Source: Limosilactobacillus ingluviei DSM 15946 (GTDB lineage: Bacteria; Bacillota; Bacilli; Lactobacillales; Lactobacillaceae). Taken from it: a DNA stretch of 64,000 nucleotides. Both the position numbers and the translations under genes were made by a program. Where the stretch lies: the NCBI RefSeq assembly GCF_001435775.1, contig NZ_AZFK01000042.1, positions 39,694-103,693 on the forward strand, in the 5' to 3' direction. Of this stretch, positions 27,869-37,985 are shown one piece after another; position 1 is the first letter of the stretch; each line of letters opens with the position of its first letter. A model generated the notes under the pieces. It searched no databases and was not told where the DNA came from. It saw only the letters and a list, made by a program, of their open reading frames with translations.

Positions 27869-29680
27869 ATGGCAAGTGAATACTTAGAACACAAATTGGC
27901 CCTGCTGCCCGATGCTCCCGGCTGTTACCTGATGAAGGATGCCCACGGGGAAATTATCTACGTCGGCAAGGCCAAAAATTTAAAAAACCGGGTCCGCTCC
28001 TATTTTAAGAGCTCTCATACCGGCAAGGTCGCCAAAATGGTGGCCACGGTGGCCGACTTTGAAACGATTGTCACTTCGACGAATAAGGAATCCTTCCTGT
28101 TAGAAATTACCCTGATCCAAAAGCACCAGCCCTACTTTAATATTAAATTAAAGCGGGGGACCGGGTATCCGTACATTAAGATTACCAACGAACGGGACCC
28201 GCAGCTACAGATTACCGGTCAGATCAAAAACGATGGGGCCGCTTACTTTGGCCCCTATCCTAATGTCTATGCGGCTGAAGAAACGGTCCATTTGCTCCAA
28301 AAAGTGTACCCCTTGCGCCGCTGCAGTGGCTACCAGGGCCGGCCGTGTCTGTACTACCACTTGGGTCAATGCTTGGGGGCTTGCTTTAAGACGGTCCCAG
28401 AAGCCGAATACGCGGCGCAGATCAAACGCCTGAAGTCCTTTTTAAACGGGAATACCAAGCAAATTAAGGCCGAACTAACCCAGCGCATGGAACAGGCGGC
28501 CGCGGCTCTAGAATTTGAGCGGGCGGCGGAGTTGCGCGACCAGTTGCACTACATTGAAGTGACGGTTGAAAAGCAAAAAATCATTTCCCATGATAAGACC
28601 CCGCGCGACGTCATCAGTTACTACTTTGACAAGGGCTGGTTGTCGCTGCAAATCTTTTTTATTCGTCAAGCCCGTTTAATGAAGCGGGAAAAACGGCTTT
28701 TTCCGGTGGTCGACAGTGCCGCCGAAGAAATGACCAGTTTCATTCTGCAATTCTACCAACGGAAGAACAACATTTTGCCCAAGGAACTCCTTGTGCCCAA
28801 GGGCTTGCCAAATGCGGAAATCGCTGGGATTTTGGGGATCCCGGTGCGGACGCCCCAGCGGGGGGAAAAGCGGGACCTGTTGGCCATGGGCGAAAAGAAC
28901 GCGGCGTTGGCCCTTCAGGAAAAATTCCGCTTGCTCGCGATGGACAAGCAAAAGACCACCGGGGCGATGAAAGAAATTACCGATGCTCTGGGCTTGCCTG
29001 CGGCACATACGATTGAAGCCTTTGACCATTCACATATCCAGGGGGCCGATCCGGTCTCGGCGATGGTCGTCTTTGTTGATGGGGAACCGGAAAAAAAGTT
29101 ATACCGGAAGTATAAGTTGACCACGGTGATTGATCATGCGGACGAAACGGCCAGCACCAAGGAAGTGATCCGGCGCCGCTACAGCCGGTTATTGAAGGAA
29201 GGCCAACCGTTGCCGGATTTGATTTTTATGGATGGCGGGGCAATCCAGATGGCGGCGGTGCAGGATGTCTTGGAAAACGAATTGGACTTGGCGATTCCGG
29301 TGGTGGGGATGGTCAAAAATGATAAGCACAAAACGGCCGACTTGCTGTTTGGCAAAGCGGCGACCCCGGTCCACTTAGATCCGCGCAGTCAGGGCTTTTA
29401 CTTGGTCCAACGGATTCAAGATGAGGTCCACCGCTTTGCGATTACCTTCCACCGGCGGGTCCATACCAAGCACTCCTTGAGTTCCCGCTTGGATGAGATC
29501 AAGGGGGTGGGGCCGCGCACCCGTACGAAACTTTTGAAAGAATTCGGCTCGATTGATAAGATTGCGACGGCTTCGGTGGAGCAAATTCGGGCGCTGGGGA
29601 TTAATGCCAAAACCGCCCAGTTAATTAAAGTTTCCTTGCAAAAAAAGGCGGCCGTCAACAAGGGCAGCAGTCACGACTGA
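27869..29680 (+). CDS. uvrC: Excinuclease ABC subunit C
   Basis: 603-aa endonuclease making both incisions in nucleotide excision repair. GIY-YIG domain at the N-terminus (APGCYLMKD, IIYVGKAKNLKNR), a UVR motif for UvrB contact (AALEFERAAELRDQL, about 210-225), the RNase H-like C-terminal nuclease with EAFDHSHIQG and FMDGG, and terminal HhH motifs (IKGVGPRTRTKLL). Length is standard. Confidence 0.97.
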   Translation: MASEYLEHKLALLPDAPGCYLMKDAHGEIIYVGKAKNLKNRVRSYFKSSHTGKVAKMVATVADFETIVTSTNKESFLLEITLIQKHQPYFNIKLKRGTGYPYIKITNERDPQLQITGQIKNDGAAYFGPYPNVYAAEETVHLLQKVYPLRRCSGYQGRPCLYYHLGQCLGACFKTVPEAEYAAQIKRLKSFLNGNTKQIKAELTQRMEQAAAALEFERAAELRDQLHYIEVTVEKQKIISHDKTPRDVISYYFDKGWLSLQIFFIRQARLMKREKRLFPVVDSAAEEMTSFILQFYQRKNNILPKELLVPKGLPNAEIAGILGIPVRTPQRGEKRDLLAMGEKNAALALQEKFRLLAMDKQKTTGAMKEITDALGLPAAHTIEAFDHSHIQGADPVSAMVVFVDGEPEKKLYRKYKLTTVIDHADETASTKEVIRRRYSRLLKEGQPLPDLIFMDGGAIQMAAVQDVLENELDLAIPVVGMVKNDKHKTADLLFGKAATPVHLDPRSQGFYLVQRIQDEVHRFAITFHRRVHTKHSLSSRLDEIKGVGPRTRTKLLKEFGSIDKIATASVEQIRALGINAKTAQLIKVSLQKKAAVNKGSSHD

Positions 29681-29682
29681 TT

Positions 29683-29711
29683 TTGACGGGGTCTGCCTTT
29701 TCCCATATAAT
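29683..29711 (+). promoter_or_regulatory. obgE promoter
   Basis: TTGACG (29683-29688), 17-bp spacer, TATAAT (29706-29711); one of the strongest consensus matches in the window, starting immediately behind uvrC. Confidence 0.85.
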
Positions 29712-29743
29712 TGAAAGCAACGACAAAAGAACGGAGAATAAAC

Positions 29744-31045
29744 ATGGCAACCTTTGTGGATCAAATTAAAATTGAAGTACACGCTGGTAAGGGGGGCAAT
29801 GGGATGGTCGCGTTTCGGCGCGAAAAGTATGTGCCGAACGGAGGCCCCGCTGGTGGCGATGGTGGTCGCGGGGGGAGTATCATCCTCAAAGTCGATGAAG
29901 GCTTACGGACGTTAATGGACTTTCGTTACCACCGCATTTTTAAGGCCCAAAACGGGCAAAATGGGATGAGTAAGCAAATGACCGGGGCGGCGGCTGAAGA
30001 TACGGTGATTGCCGTGCCGCAAGGAACCACCGTCCGCGACCTGGACAGTGGCCGGATTTTAGGTGACTTGGTGGAACAAGGCCAAACCTTGGTCGTCGCC
30101 AAAGGTGGTCGCGGGGGCCGGGGGAACATGCGCTTTGCTTCCGCGAAGAACCCAGCGCCAGAAATTGCCGAAAACGGGGAACCAGGGGAAGAACGGAACC
30201 TGGAATTAGAACTCAAGATGCTGGCGGACGTGGGCTTAGTGGGCTTCCCGTCCGTTGGGAAGTCGACCTTGCTCTCCGTCGTTACCGGCGCGAAGCCGAA
30301 AATCGCGGCGTACGAATTTACCACCCTGGTGCCGAACCTGGGGATGGTGATGCTGCCAGACGGACGCGACTTTGCGATGGCCGATATGCCAGGGTTGATT
30401 GATGGGGCCTCTAAGGGGGTCGGATTAGGCTTGCAGTTCCTGCGCCACATTGAACGGACCCGGGTCTTATTGCACTTGGTGGACATGGGGAGTCAAGATC
30501 CTGACCAAGTGATTGAACGCTACCATGCGATCAACCATGAATTAGCCAATTATGACCCCGAATTATTGAAGCGGCCGCAAATTGTGGTTGCTACGAAGAT
30601 GGACCTGCCTGAGGCCGCGACCAACCTGGAACTGTTTAAAGCTGCCTTAGCCCAAGAAGCGCACCAACCTGAAATTTTTGAAATTTCCGCGGTTACCCAC
30701 CAAGGGGTTCAGGAATTAATGAAGAAGACGGCGAACCTCTTAGATCAAACGCCGGCCTTTGACAGCCTGCGTCATGATGAAGTAGAAAGCGTCAACTACG
30801 ACTTTGAAGCCACAACCAATGAACCGGACTTTACGATCGACCGCGATCCCGATGGCACGTGGGTCTTAAGCGGGGCGAAATTGGAACGGCTCTTTAAGAT
30901 GACCGACTTGACGCACGAAGAAAGTCAACTCCGTTTTGCACGGCAATTGCGGCACATGGGGGTTGATGAAGCCTTACGGGCCAAAGGAATCCAGGATGGG
31001 GATCTGGTGCGGATCGAAGACTTTGCATTTGAATTTATTCAGTAA
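29744..31045 (+). CDS. obgE: GTPase ObgE/CgtA
   Basis: 433-aa essential GTPase linked to 50S assembly and stress control. Glycine-rich Obg fold at the N-terminus ([24 protein letters not shown]), G domain with [11 protein letters not shown] (about residue 165), DMPGLIDGA and ATKMDL, and the C-terminal OCT domain typical of Gram-positives. The ATG at 29744 follows CGGAGAA; an upstream in-frame ATG at 29711 overlaps the -10 box. Confidence 0.96.
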   Translation: MATFVDQIKIEVHAGKGGNGMVAFRREKYVPNGGPAGGDGGRGGSIILKVDEGLRTLMDFRYHRIFKAQNGQNGMSKQMTGAAAEDTVIAVPQGTTVRDLDSGRILGDLVEQGQTLVVAKGGRGGRGNMRFASAKNPAPEIAENGEPGEERNLELELKMLADVGLVGFPSVGKSTLLSVVTGAKPKIAAYEFTTLVPNLGMVMLPDGRDFAMADMPGLIDGASKGVGLGLQFLRHIERTRVLLHLVDMGSQDPDQVIERYHAINHELANYDPELLKRPQIVVATKMDLPEAATNLELFKAALAQEAHQPEIFEISAVTHQGVQELMKKTANLLDQTPAFDSLRHDEVESVNYDFEATTNEPDFTIDRDPDGTWVLSGAKLERLFKMTDLTHEESQLRFARQLRHMGVDEALRAKGIQDGDLVRIEDFAFEFIQ

Positions 31046-31057
31046 CGAGGGTTGGCT

Positions 31058-31984
31058 ATGCAGATTGAATTTTTAGGCACTGGCGCGGGGTCGCCCAGCA
31101 AACAACGAAATGTCTCCAGTTTAGCGTTGAAGCTGCTAGAAGAACGGAAGACAATCTGGCTGTTTGATGTGGGTGAAGCGACCCAGCACCAAATTTTGCG
31201 GACGACAATTCGCCCGCGCAAAATTGAAAAGATTTTTATTACCCACTTGCACGGGGACCACATCTTTGGGTTGCCGGGCTTATTAAGTTCGCGCTCCTTT
31301 CAGGGGGGCGATGAGCCGTTAACCATTTATGGCCCCAAGGGGATTAAAGAATATGTCCAAGTGGCGTTGCGGGTCAGTGAGTCGCGCTTGTCTTACCCCT
31401 TGAAGTTTGTGGAATTGACGGATGACGGGGAAATTTTCCGGGATGCGACCTTTACTGTTTCGGCCAAGCGCTTGGACCATAAAATTGCCTGCTTTGGTTA
31501 CCGAATTGAAGAGCACGATCACCCCGGGGAGTTGCAAGTTGAAAAACTGCAGGCCCTCGGGGTGCCGGCGGGACCAGTTTACGGCCAATTAAAGGCCGGG
31601 CAAACGGTGACCCTGCCCGATGGCCGGACTTTGGATGGCCACGACTTTATTGGGGCGCCGCAAAAGGGCCGGATCGTGACGATCTTGGGTGACACACGCA
31701 AGACCAAGGCGGCGTTGGCCTTAGCCGCGCACGCCGATGTTTTGGTTCATGAAAGCACCTTTGCTAAAAATGAAGCGCGCCTAGCGCATAACTATTATCA
31801 TTCCACCAGTGCGCAGGCGGCCCAGGTGGCCAAGCAAGCGCAGGTGGGGCAATTACTGCTTAATCATATTTCCGCCCGTTACGTTGGCAAAGCGGCGACC
31901 CAATTGGCCTATCAAGTACGGGAAATTTTCCCGGCGACCCGGGTGGTCAAGGATTTTGAAGAAATTGACATTCCACTCAAGTAA
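31058..31984 (+). CDS. rnz: Ribonuclease Z
   Basis: 308-aa zinc endonuclease that matures tRNA 3' ends lacking encoded CCA. It is a metallo-beta-lactamase fold: [11 protein letters not shown] start, [14 protein letters not shown] metal motif (about 63-76), the exosite arm between 140 and 200, and LGDTRKT then LVHESTF. The ATG at 31058 has GAGGG 6 nt upstream; a TTG at 31052 overlaps the spacing. The tRNA-Arg in this window lacks encoded CCA, matching the need for this enzyme. Confidence 0.95.
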   Translation: MQIEFLGTGAGSPSKQRNVSSLALKLLEERKTIWLFDVGEATQHQILRTTIRPRKIEKIFITHLHGDHIFGLPGLLSSRSFQGGDEPLTIYGPKGIKEYVQVALRVSESRLSYPLKFVELTDDGEIFRDATFTVSAKRLDHKIACFGYRIEEHDHPGELQVEKLQALGVPAGPVYGQLKAGQTVTLPDGRTLDGHDFIGAPQKGRIVTILGDTRKTKAALALAAHADVLVHESTFAKNEARLAHNYYHSTSAQAAQVAKQAQVGQLLLNHISARYVGKAATQLAYQVREIFPATRVVKDFEEIDIPLK

Positions 31985-32001
31985 AAGGAAGTGACTGAGG
32001 C

Positions 32002-32835
32002 ATGATGCGGCGGTTAAAAGCACTGCGTTCACTGAAAAACAAGGTTGTACTGATCACTGGTGGTTCCGGGGGGATTGGCCAGGCGATTGCCCTGGAAGCG
32101 GCTCGGCGGGGGGCAATTGTGATTGTGTGTGCCCGCCAAGCAGCCGTTTTGCGCCAATTGGCCACCCGGTGCATGATTTTATCGGGCCGGCCGGCCTTTT
32201 CGTTTCCCTTGGACTTAACGGATCCCGATGCTATTGATGATGTCTTGACCAAAGTGCGCCATGAAGTTGGTGAAATTGACGTCTTGATCAACGCAGCAGG
32301 GACGGGAGAATTGGTGGAAGTTACCAAGCAGTCCCAAGCGGCGATGGCCAAGATGACCAACGTTAACCTGTTGGCCGCCATGTACCTAAGTCGCTCCGTG
32401 GCCAAGCAAATGATGGACCAAGGGTTTGGGGCGATTATCAATATCGGGGCCTTAAGCGGCAAAATTCCGGTGCCAAGCAGCGCGGTTTATTCGGCCACCA
32501 AGGCGGCCTTAATCCACTTCAGCAATATCTTACGGATGGAAGTGGCGGACTTTGGGGTCCAGGTTTTAACGGTTACTCCCGGCCCGGTGCAGACGAATTT
32601 CTTGGCTCAAGCGGATCCAGACCAACATTTTGCGGCCCATTTCCCGGCCTGGATGTTTATTTCGCCCGAAAAACTGGCGAAGCAGATTTGGGACAGCGTG
32701 GGCTATAAGCGCCGGGAAATCAACGTCCCGGCTTACACGGCGCAACTTTCGTGGCTCTACCAGGTTTTTCCGGGGCTAGGTGATTGGACGATTAAGAAGG
32801 TCTTTGATTATCAACAAAATCGGCAGCAACTGTAA
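32002..32835 (+). CDS. Short-chain dehydrogenase/reductase (YqjQ/DltE-like)
   Basis: 277-aa classical SDR. NAD(P)-binding TGGSGGIGQA (about residues 19-28), NAAG structural motif, catalytic S...YSATKAA (about 162-168). Substrate unknown. It sits between rnz and recJ, as the homologue yqjQ does beside rnz in Bacillus. A second ATG three nucleotides later is equally plausible as start. A hydrophobic stretch near residues 235-260 could mediate membrane contact. Confidence 0.85.
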   Translation: MMRRLKALRSLKNKVVLITGGSGGIGQAIALEAARRGAIVIVCARQAAVLRQLATRCMILSGRPAFSFPLDLTDPDAIDDVLTKVRHEVGEIDVLINAAGTGELVEVTKQSQAAMAKMTNVNLLAAMYLSRSVAKQMMDQGFGAIINIGALSGKIPVPSSAVYSATKAALIHFSNILRMEVADFGVQVLTVTPGPVQTNFLAQADPDQHFAAHFPAWMFISPEKLAKQIWDSVGYKRREINVPAYTAQLSWLYQVFPGLGDWTIKKVFDYQQNRQQL

Positions 32836-32856
32836 CTAAGCAATTGGGGTGATGAA

Positions 32857-35163
32857 TTGGCACAGACAAATTATGAATGGCAACAATTAGCGTTAACCAA
32901 GACGCCATTGGCCGCACAGATTGCAGAGCAATGTGATCTGCCGCCACTACTGGCGCAGCTTTTGGTCCACCGGGGCTGTACGTCCTTAGCTGAGGCGCAG
33001 CAATTTTTAAAACCCCAGTTGCAAATGATTAAAGAACCCACCGCCTTGCATGATATGGCCCCCGCGGTCGACCGATTGATGCAGGCCATCGAAGCCGGGG
33101 AATTAATTACGGTCTACGGGGATTATGACGCCGACGGGATCACCAGTACGGCGTTAATGGTGGAAACCTTAGAAACGGTGGGCGCCAACGTCAATTATTA
33201 CGTGCCGGACCGGTTTAAGGACGGCTATGGGCCCAACCAAGCTGCGTACCAACGCTTAATTGAAGCTGGCACCCAGCTGATTTTAACGGTCGACAATGGG
33301 GTCTCGGGTCAAGAAGCGATCGCCTACGCCAACGCCCAAGGGGTGGACGTGGTGATTACTGACCACCACAGTTTGCCAGCTGAATTGCCGGAAGCCGTGG
33401 CGATCGTCCATCCCCAATATCCCGGTGATGAATACCCGGGTGGCGACCTCTCGGGGGTCGGGGTGGCCTTTAAGGTCGCTTGGGCGCTGTTGGAAGAGTT
33501 TCCAACGGAGCTGTTAGACTTAGTGGCGATCGGCGAAATCGCCGACGTCGTGTCGGTAGCCGGGGAAAACCGGGCGTTGATTGCCTTGGGCTTGCAACAA
33601 TTACGCCTGGGGGCGCGAATTGGCTTGCATGAGCTGTTGGCCTTGACCAATGCGGATGAAGCCCACCTGACGGACCAGGAAGTGGGCTTTCAATTGGCCC
33701 CCCGTTTGAATGCCTTAGGGCGTTTGCAAGATGCCAACCAAGGGGTTGAACTGCTGACGACGTTAGACGAAGACCGGGCCAAACAGTTAGCCCAAGTGGT
33801 TGACGACTGCAATCAAAAACGGCAGGCCCTCGTGCAAGAAGTGACGGCGGCGGCCCTGGCGATGGCCCAAAGCCCCGCGCAAAAGGACCAACCAGTCTTG
33901 CTGCTGGTCGGCCACGGCTGGCACCAAGGGGTGTTGGGAATTGTGGCCAGTCATATCTTACAAGCCACGGGGAAGCCGACGATTATTGCCAGCGTAAATG
34001 AAGGGGAAACCGTTGCTAAGGCCTCCGGGCGCAGCCGGGCGGGCTTTAACCTGTTTGACGCCTTGGATGCGCACCGCGACTTGCTGGTCGCCTTTGGGGG
34101 GCACCCCTTGGCGTGTGGCCTGTCGTTTGAGGTGGTACAAACGGACGCCTTACAAGCGGTATTGCAAGCAGCGGCCACAGCACAGCAGTTTGATGGTCAG
34201 ACCAAGCCCACCTTGACCTTAGCGGGGGAATTGACGGCCCAAGAGCTGACGGTTGATTTTTATCGGCAATTGCAACGTTTGGCGCCCTTTGGTCCGGAGA
34301 ATGAGCAGCCCGTCTTTTTAGTGCGGCCGCAACAAATCGGGGCGGTGCAGACGATGGGCAAACAGCAGCAGCACCTCAAATTTACCCTGCCCACGCCCGC
34401 CGGTGAAGTGGCCGTGGTGGCCTTTAACCACGCGGACTGGGCGCCGGTCTTTCAAGCTGCGGTGCCAGAACTGGCCGTTAAGTTGGACTTGAATCAGTGG
34501 CGGGGGCAAACCAGTCTGCAACTGTTGCTGGAAGACCAGCGCACCACGGGACCGGTGGTCGAAGATGCCCGCGTGTCCCGCTTGATTGCGCCGATGTTTG
34601 CCGAAACCGCGGTTTACGTGACGTTTAATCAACAGTTACGGGAAAACTTAACGGGCAACGCGGCGGGCCAGGTGGTGAGTGCGCACCAAGCCCAAACGAT
34701 GGATTTAACGGACCAAACGGTGGTCATCGTGGATTGTCCACCGGATTTGGCAACCGTCACGGCGATTATCCAAAATGCCAAGACCGCGGCGAAATTACGG
34801 TGGCTGTGTTATTCGCGGGAACCGCTTCATCAGGCCGGGATGCCGAATCGCCAGCAGTTTGTGGCCTTATATCAGACCATTCGCCAACAGGCGGTCAACC
34901 TCAATCGAATGGGCAGCCAACTGGCCAATTACTTACGGGTGAATAATGAACAGTTAATTTTCATGATTCATGTGTTTTTAGAGTTGAGATTTGTTACAAT
35001 AAAGAGTGGTGTTTTAGCACCGGTTGACGAAATTACACGGGCGGATTTAACACAAACTATGAGCTATCGCCAGCGGGCAGCCCGCTTAGAAGTCGAGCAA
35101 GTCTTGCTTACGAGCAGTACGGCGCAGTTGCAGCACTGGGTTCAGCAGGCGTTAGCCAATTAG
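32857..35163 (+). CDS. recJ: Single-stranded-DNA-specific exonuclease RecJ
   Basis: 768-aa 5'-3' ssDNA exonuclease used in recombination and mismatch repair. DHH phosphoesterase motifs: [13 protein letters not shown] (about 85-97), VITDHHSLP (about 166) and, in DHHA1, [11 protein letters not shown] (about 415). An extra C-terminal domain, usual for Firmicute RecJ, follows. TTG start with GGGGTGA 4-5 nt upstream. The 3' part (about 34955-35000) is unusually AT-rich and holds a TACAAT box that may drive apt. Confidence 0.93.
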   Translation: MAQTNYEWQQLALTKTPLAAQIAEQCDLPPLLAQLLVHRGCTSLAEAQQFLKPQLQMIKEPTALHDMAPAVDRLMQAIEAGELITVYGDYDADGITSTALMVETLETVGANVNYYVPDRFKDGYGPNQAAYQRLIEAGTQLILTVDNGVSGQEAIAYANAQGVDVVITDHHSLPAELPEAVAIVHPQYPGDEYPGGDLSGVGVAFKVAWALLEEFPTELLDLVAIGEIADVVSVAGENRALIALGLQQLRLGARIGLHELLALTNADEAHLTDQEVGFQLAPRLNALGRLQDANQGVELLTTLDEDRAKQLAQVVDDCNQKRQALVQEVTAAALAMAQSPAQKDQPVLLLVGHGWHQGVLGIVASHILQATGKPTIIASVNEGETVAKASGRSRAGFNLFDALDAHRDLLVAFGGHPLACGLSFEVVQTDALQAVLQAAATAQQFDGQTKPTLTLAGELTAQELTVDFYRQLQRLAPFGPENEQPVFLVRPQQIGAVQTMGKQQQHLKFTLPTPAGEVAVVAFNHADWAPVFQAAVPELAVKLDLNQWRGQTSLQLLLEDQRTTGPVVEDARVSRLIAPMFAETAVYVTFNQQLRENLTGNAAGQVVSAHQAQTMDLTDQTVVIVDCPPDLATVTAIIQNAKTAAKLRWLCYSREPLHQAGMPNRQQFVALYQTIRQQAVNLNRMGSQLANYLRVNNEQLIFMIHVFLELRFVTIKSGVLAPVDEITRADLTQTMSYRQRAARLEVEQVLLTSSTAQLQHWVQQALAN

Positions 35164-35174
35164 AGGAGATCTGT

Positions 35175-35693
35175 ATGTCTTTAGATTTACACAATTATGT
35201 CGCAAGTGTGCCGGATTATCCGGAAAAGGGGATTATCTTCCGGGACATTTTGCCGTTAATGGCGGATGGCCAAGCTTTTAAGCAAGCCACGGATGAAATT
35301 GTTGCCTACGCACGGGATAAGCACGTTGATATGGTGGTTGGTCCGGAAGCCCGGGGCTTTATCGTCGGGTGCCCAGTTGCTTACGAATTAGGGGTGGGGT
35401 TTGCCCCGGCCCGCAAGAAGGGGAAGCTGCCGCGAGAAGCGGTCAGCGCCAGCTACGATTTGGAATATGGTTCCGCGACTCTGCAAATGGAAGCCGACGC
35501 CATTAAGCCGGGCCAACGGGTCTTGGTGGTCGACGACCTGTTGGCAACGGGTGGTACGATCGGGGCCACGATTGAAATGGTCGAAAAAATGGGTGGGGTC
35601 GTTGTTGGGACGGCCTTCCTAATTGAATTAAAGGCCCTCAACGGCCGCGCTAAGCTGGCAGACTACGACGTGAAAGCGTTGATGGAATACTAA
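35175..35693 (+). CDS. apt: Adenine phosphoribosyltransferase
   Basis: 172-aa purine salvage enzyme making AMP from adenine and PRPP. N-terminal [15 protein letters not shown], flexible loop [11 protein letters not shown], and the PRPP-binding motif [13 protein letters not shown] (about 117-129) are all present. It follows recJ by 11 nt, a common Firmicute pair, and belongs to the nucleotide-salvage group that continues with ndt and deoCBD. Confidence 0.97.
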   Translation: MSLDLHNYVASVPDYPEKGIIFRDILPLMADGQAFKQATDEIVAYARDKHVDMVVGPEARGFIVGCPVAYELGVGFAPARKKGKLPREAVSASYDLEYGSATLQMEADAIKPGQRVLVVDDLLATGGTIGATIEMVEKMGGVVVGTAFLIELKALNGRAKLADYDVKALMEY

Positions 35694-35694
35694 C

Positions 35695-35731
35695 AAAAAA
35701 GCATGTCAACCAGTAGGTGACATGCTTTTTT
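35695..35731. terminator. Bidirectional terminator between apt and ndt
   Basis: Perfect 14-bp stem 35695-35708/35718-35731 with A/T flanks, suited to both convergent genes. Confidence 0.92.
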
Positions 35732-35741
35732 CGGCTTGGGG

Positions 35742-36191
35742 CTAGAAGGTTTTACCCGTGAATTCATTGCTCGGCAGGGTCGAAAAGTCATACGTGGCCA
35801 AGCTGGCAATTGATTGGGTGTAGTAGTGTGCGGCTTGGCCAATCATTAGGTTTAATGGTTCATCTGCTAATTCTTGGAGAATAATCAGCGGTTTGTGGGC
35901 ATGGTAGCCATAGCCGACTTCAAAGGCCGTGCCAGAGTCAACGTTGGCATGCACGTAGTCAGCCACGACCACCAGGGCATCAGCTTGGTCGATTTCGGCC
36001 ACGTCCTTGGCAAAAATTTGCTTGGCCCAAGCGGGGCTGCCGACTTCAGCGCTGGGCGCATCATTTTCGTCAGATTGCCGGGGACTGAAGAAGCTGTCGA
36101 CCGTGGGATTTTGGCGCAAAGCCGCTTCGACCTTTTCGATCCGGGCAATTTGTTCTGGTGAGAAGAAGGGTCCTGCTAGGTAAATTCGCAT
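35742..36191 (-). CDS. ndt: Nucleoside 2-deoxyribosyltransferase
   Basis: 149-aa enzyme exchanging the base of 2'-deoxynucleosides, typical of lactobacilli that live on external nucleosides. YLAGPFF at the start binds substrate; DSGTAFEVGYG contains the Asp/Glu pair with the nucleophilic Glu known from L. leichmannii Ndt. The ATG at 36191 lies 8 nt after GGAGG; a further upstream in-frame ATG (36212) overlaps that site's 5' side and is rejected. It is single and convergent with apt. Confidence 0.92.
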   Translation of the reverse strand: MRIYLAGPFFSPEQIARIEKVEAALRQNPTVDSFFSPRQSDENDAPSAEVGSPAWAKQIFAKDVAEIDQADALVVVADYVHANVDSGTAFEVGYGYHAHKPLIILQELADEPLNLMIGQAAHYYTQSIASLATYDFSTLPSNEFTGKTF

Positions 36192-36276
36192 CGTAAATGC
36201 CTCCAATTTCAAGATACTATTAATTGTACCGGGAAGTTGGCAAAAAAGAAGGTTAATTTAGAAAAAAGGTGAAAAA

Positions 36277-36870
36277 ATGATTTTATTAGCGATCTTTGGG
36301 GGATTGATGCTGCTGTTGAGCATCTTCTACCTGCTTAATTCATGGCAACGGTATGGACAATGGAAGTGGGCCACCTTTTTGGTCTTGCTCAGCGCGATTC
36401 TGACGGGGGTTGGGACCTGGGGGGCGCTTACCGGTCACCACCGGGCCAGTTCTTCGTCGACCACCAGCCGTCAAGCGACCGCCCAAACGGCCACTTCCTC
36501 ATTAGCGGTTGGCAATCAAGCGATGAAGACGGCTGGGGCCGATCAAAGCAGCAAGGAAAATGCCCTCCTTGGTCAATTGCAAAAGGCCTATGGTAAGCTC
36601 GGGACCGTTGGCTTTGATCAAGCCAGCAAGACTTATCAAATCAAGCCGGCGGCCGGCGATGAGCAAAAGGCCTTGCAAGCTGTCTTGGATGACCCTAGTC
36701 AGGCCGAGCAGATTGGCTGGCCGAAGCTGACCAAATCCTTGCAGCAAACCTCCGCTCAACTCAAAAAGATTTTAGGGGCTGGGTACTCCTTGAGCTTGAT
36801 GGCGCCTAATAGCGATCAAGCAATGTACACCGTCAAGGACGGGCAAGAAACTTTTACCGCGGTCAAATAA
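36277..36870 (+). CDS. Membrane protein of unknown function
   Basis: 197-aa protein with two N-terminal transmembrane segments (about residues 1-20 and 30-50), a Ser/Thr/Ala-rich linker (HRASSSSTTSRQATAQTATSS) and a C-terminal soluble domain of about 120 residues, presumably extracytoplasmic. The C-terminal part has KAYGKLGTVGFDQASKTYQI and GWPKLTKSLQQTSAQLKKIL. No catalytic motif is visible. AAAAGGTG precedes the ATG. It is a single gene with its own terminator. I do not recognise the family. Confidence 0.75.
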   Translation: MILLAIFGGLMLLLSIFYLLNSWQRYGQWKWATFLVLLSAILTGVGTWGALTGHHRASSSSTTSRQATAQTATSSLAVGNQAMKTAGADQSSKENALLGQLQKAYGKLGTVGFDQASKTYQIKPAAGDEQKALQAVLDDPSQAEQIGWPKLTKSLQQTSAQLKKILGAGYSLSLMAPNSDQAMYTVKDGQETFTAVK

Positions 36871-36877
36871 AAGCAAC

Positions 36878-36916
36878 AGAGGTCGGGAAAAACAGCGTTT
36901 TTCCCGACCTCTTTGT
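36878..36916. terminator. Bidirectional terminator
   Basis: Perfect 15-bp stem 36878-36892/36898-36912. It serves the membrane protein gene and, in the other direction, the 40-aa gene. Confidence 0.85.
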
Positions 36917-36922
36917 TATTAA

Positions 36923-37045
36923 TTAAGCCTGGCGTTGCTGGCCGTGGGTCCCGTGCTCTTTTTCGTTTGCTTGGGAAGAGCCAAAAAGCAACTGCCAACC
37001 AAGTGCGGCGGCTAAAATGGCAACAATGATAAATAATGGCAACAT
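36923..37045 (-). CDS. Small 40-aa single-span membrane protein
   Basis: 40-aa gene reading from ATG 37045 to TAA 36923, with GTGGGGTGA 5 nt upstream as ribosome site. Residues 2-21 (MLPLFIIVAILAAALGWQLL) are a hydrophobic span; residues 22-40 are polar and charged (SSQANEKEHGTHGQQRQA). Topology is probably N-out or a short hairpin-free anchor; no signal-peptidase site is clear. It lies between a terminator and the AT-rich deoC upstream region. I do not recognise a family; it could be a regulatory microprotein. Confidence 0.68.
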   Translation of the reverse strand: MLPLFIIVAILAAALGWQLLFGSSQANEKEHGTHGQQRQA

Positions 37046-37201
37046 TATAATCACCCCACAAATAAATTATTGCTATAAATAAATTATCGATCGAAAAGGA
37101 CGAGTTTGCAATTCAGAAGGCCAAAATGGGGGCGATTTTAAACAATTGTTAAGAATTTGCTCCGTCAAAAGCCCCAAATTGTTGCGTAATGATCAATTTT
37201 G

Positions 37202-37215
37202 TGAAATCGTTTGCA
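37202..37215. promoter_or_regulatory. CcpA cre site upstream of deoCBD
   Basis: TGAAATCGTTTGCA matches the cre consensus TGWAANCGNTNWCA at all but one position. It lies about 30 bp upstream of the deoC -10, so carbon-catabolite repression of deoxynucleoside use is expected. Confidence 0.68.
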
Positions 37216-37232
37216 AAATTTGCTAGATTATT

Positions 37233-37252
37233 AACGATGATTTCGTTATACT
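37233..37252 (+). promoter_or_regulatory. deoC -10 box with overlapping hyphenated palindrome
   Basis: -10 TATACT (37247-37252) has no good -35. AACGA-TGATT-TCGTT (37233-37247) overlaps its first base and could bind a specific deo regulator. Confidence 0.5.
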
Positions 37253-37286
37253 AGAGTGGTACCAAGTTTGAAAGGGGTTTCAAAAA

Positions 37287-37967
37287 ATGGAATTATCAAC
37301 GGCACAATTAGCAAAATACATGGATCACACGATGCTGAAGCCAGACGCAACGGAAGCAATGATTGATCAAACGATTCAAGAGGCGATCAAGTACAATACG
37401 GCGTCGGTTTGCGTTAACCCATACTGGGTGAAGAAAGTCAGCGCGGCCTTAGCGGAAACGACGGTAAACCCATGTGCGGTAATCGGCTTCCCCCTGGGGG
37501 CCAACGCCACCAGCATCAAGGTGGCTGAAACCAACCAAGTGATCGATGACGGGGCGACGGAAGTTGATATGGTAATCAACATCGGTGAATTAAAGGCTGG
37601 TCATGATGAAGTGGTGGCGGCTGACATTCAAGCCGTGGCTGAAGCAACCCATGCCAAGGGGGCATTGCTGAAGGTAATTATCGAAAATTGCCTGCTAACT
37701 GATGACGAAAAGGTCCGCGCTTGCCAATTAACGGTCCAAGCTGGGGCTGATTTCGTGAAGACTTCGACGGGCTTCTCGAAGTGGGGCGCCAAGGTCGAAG
37801 ACGTTAAGTTGATGCGGCAAACCGTTGGTCCCGACTTTAAGATTAAAGCTGCCGGGGGGATTCACAGCCTGGCCGAAGCCGAAGCGATGATTGACGCTGG
37901 GGCCGATCGGTTAGGGGTTTCAGCTTCCGTAGCAATTTTGGAAGAATCACTGGCAGCAGGTAAGTAG
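37287..37967 (+). CDS. deoC: Deoxyribose-phosphate aldolase
   Basis: 226-aa TIM-barrel class I aldolase splitting deoxyribose-5-phosphate to glyceraldehyde-3-phosphate and acetaldehyde. The Schiff-base lysine is in VKTSTGF (about residue 154) and a second conserved lysine is in KAAGGI. GAAAGGGG precedes the ATG. First gene of deoC-deoB-deoD, which converts (deoxy)nucleosides to central metabolites. Confidence 0.96.
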   Translation: MELSTAQLAKYMDHTMLKPDATEAMIDQTIQEAIKYNTASVCVNPYWVKKVSAALAETTVNPCAVIGFPLGANATSIKVAETNQVIDDGATEVDMVINIGELKAGHDEVVAADIQAVAEATHAKGALLKVIIENCLLTDDEKVRACQLTVQAGADFVKTSTGFSKWGAKVEDVKLMRQTVGPDFKIKAAGGIHSLAEAEAMIDAGADRLGVSASVAILEESLAAGK

Positions 37968-37985
37968 CGAAAGAAGGCGGACACG

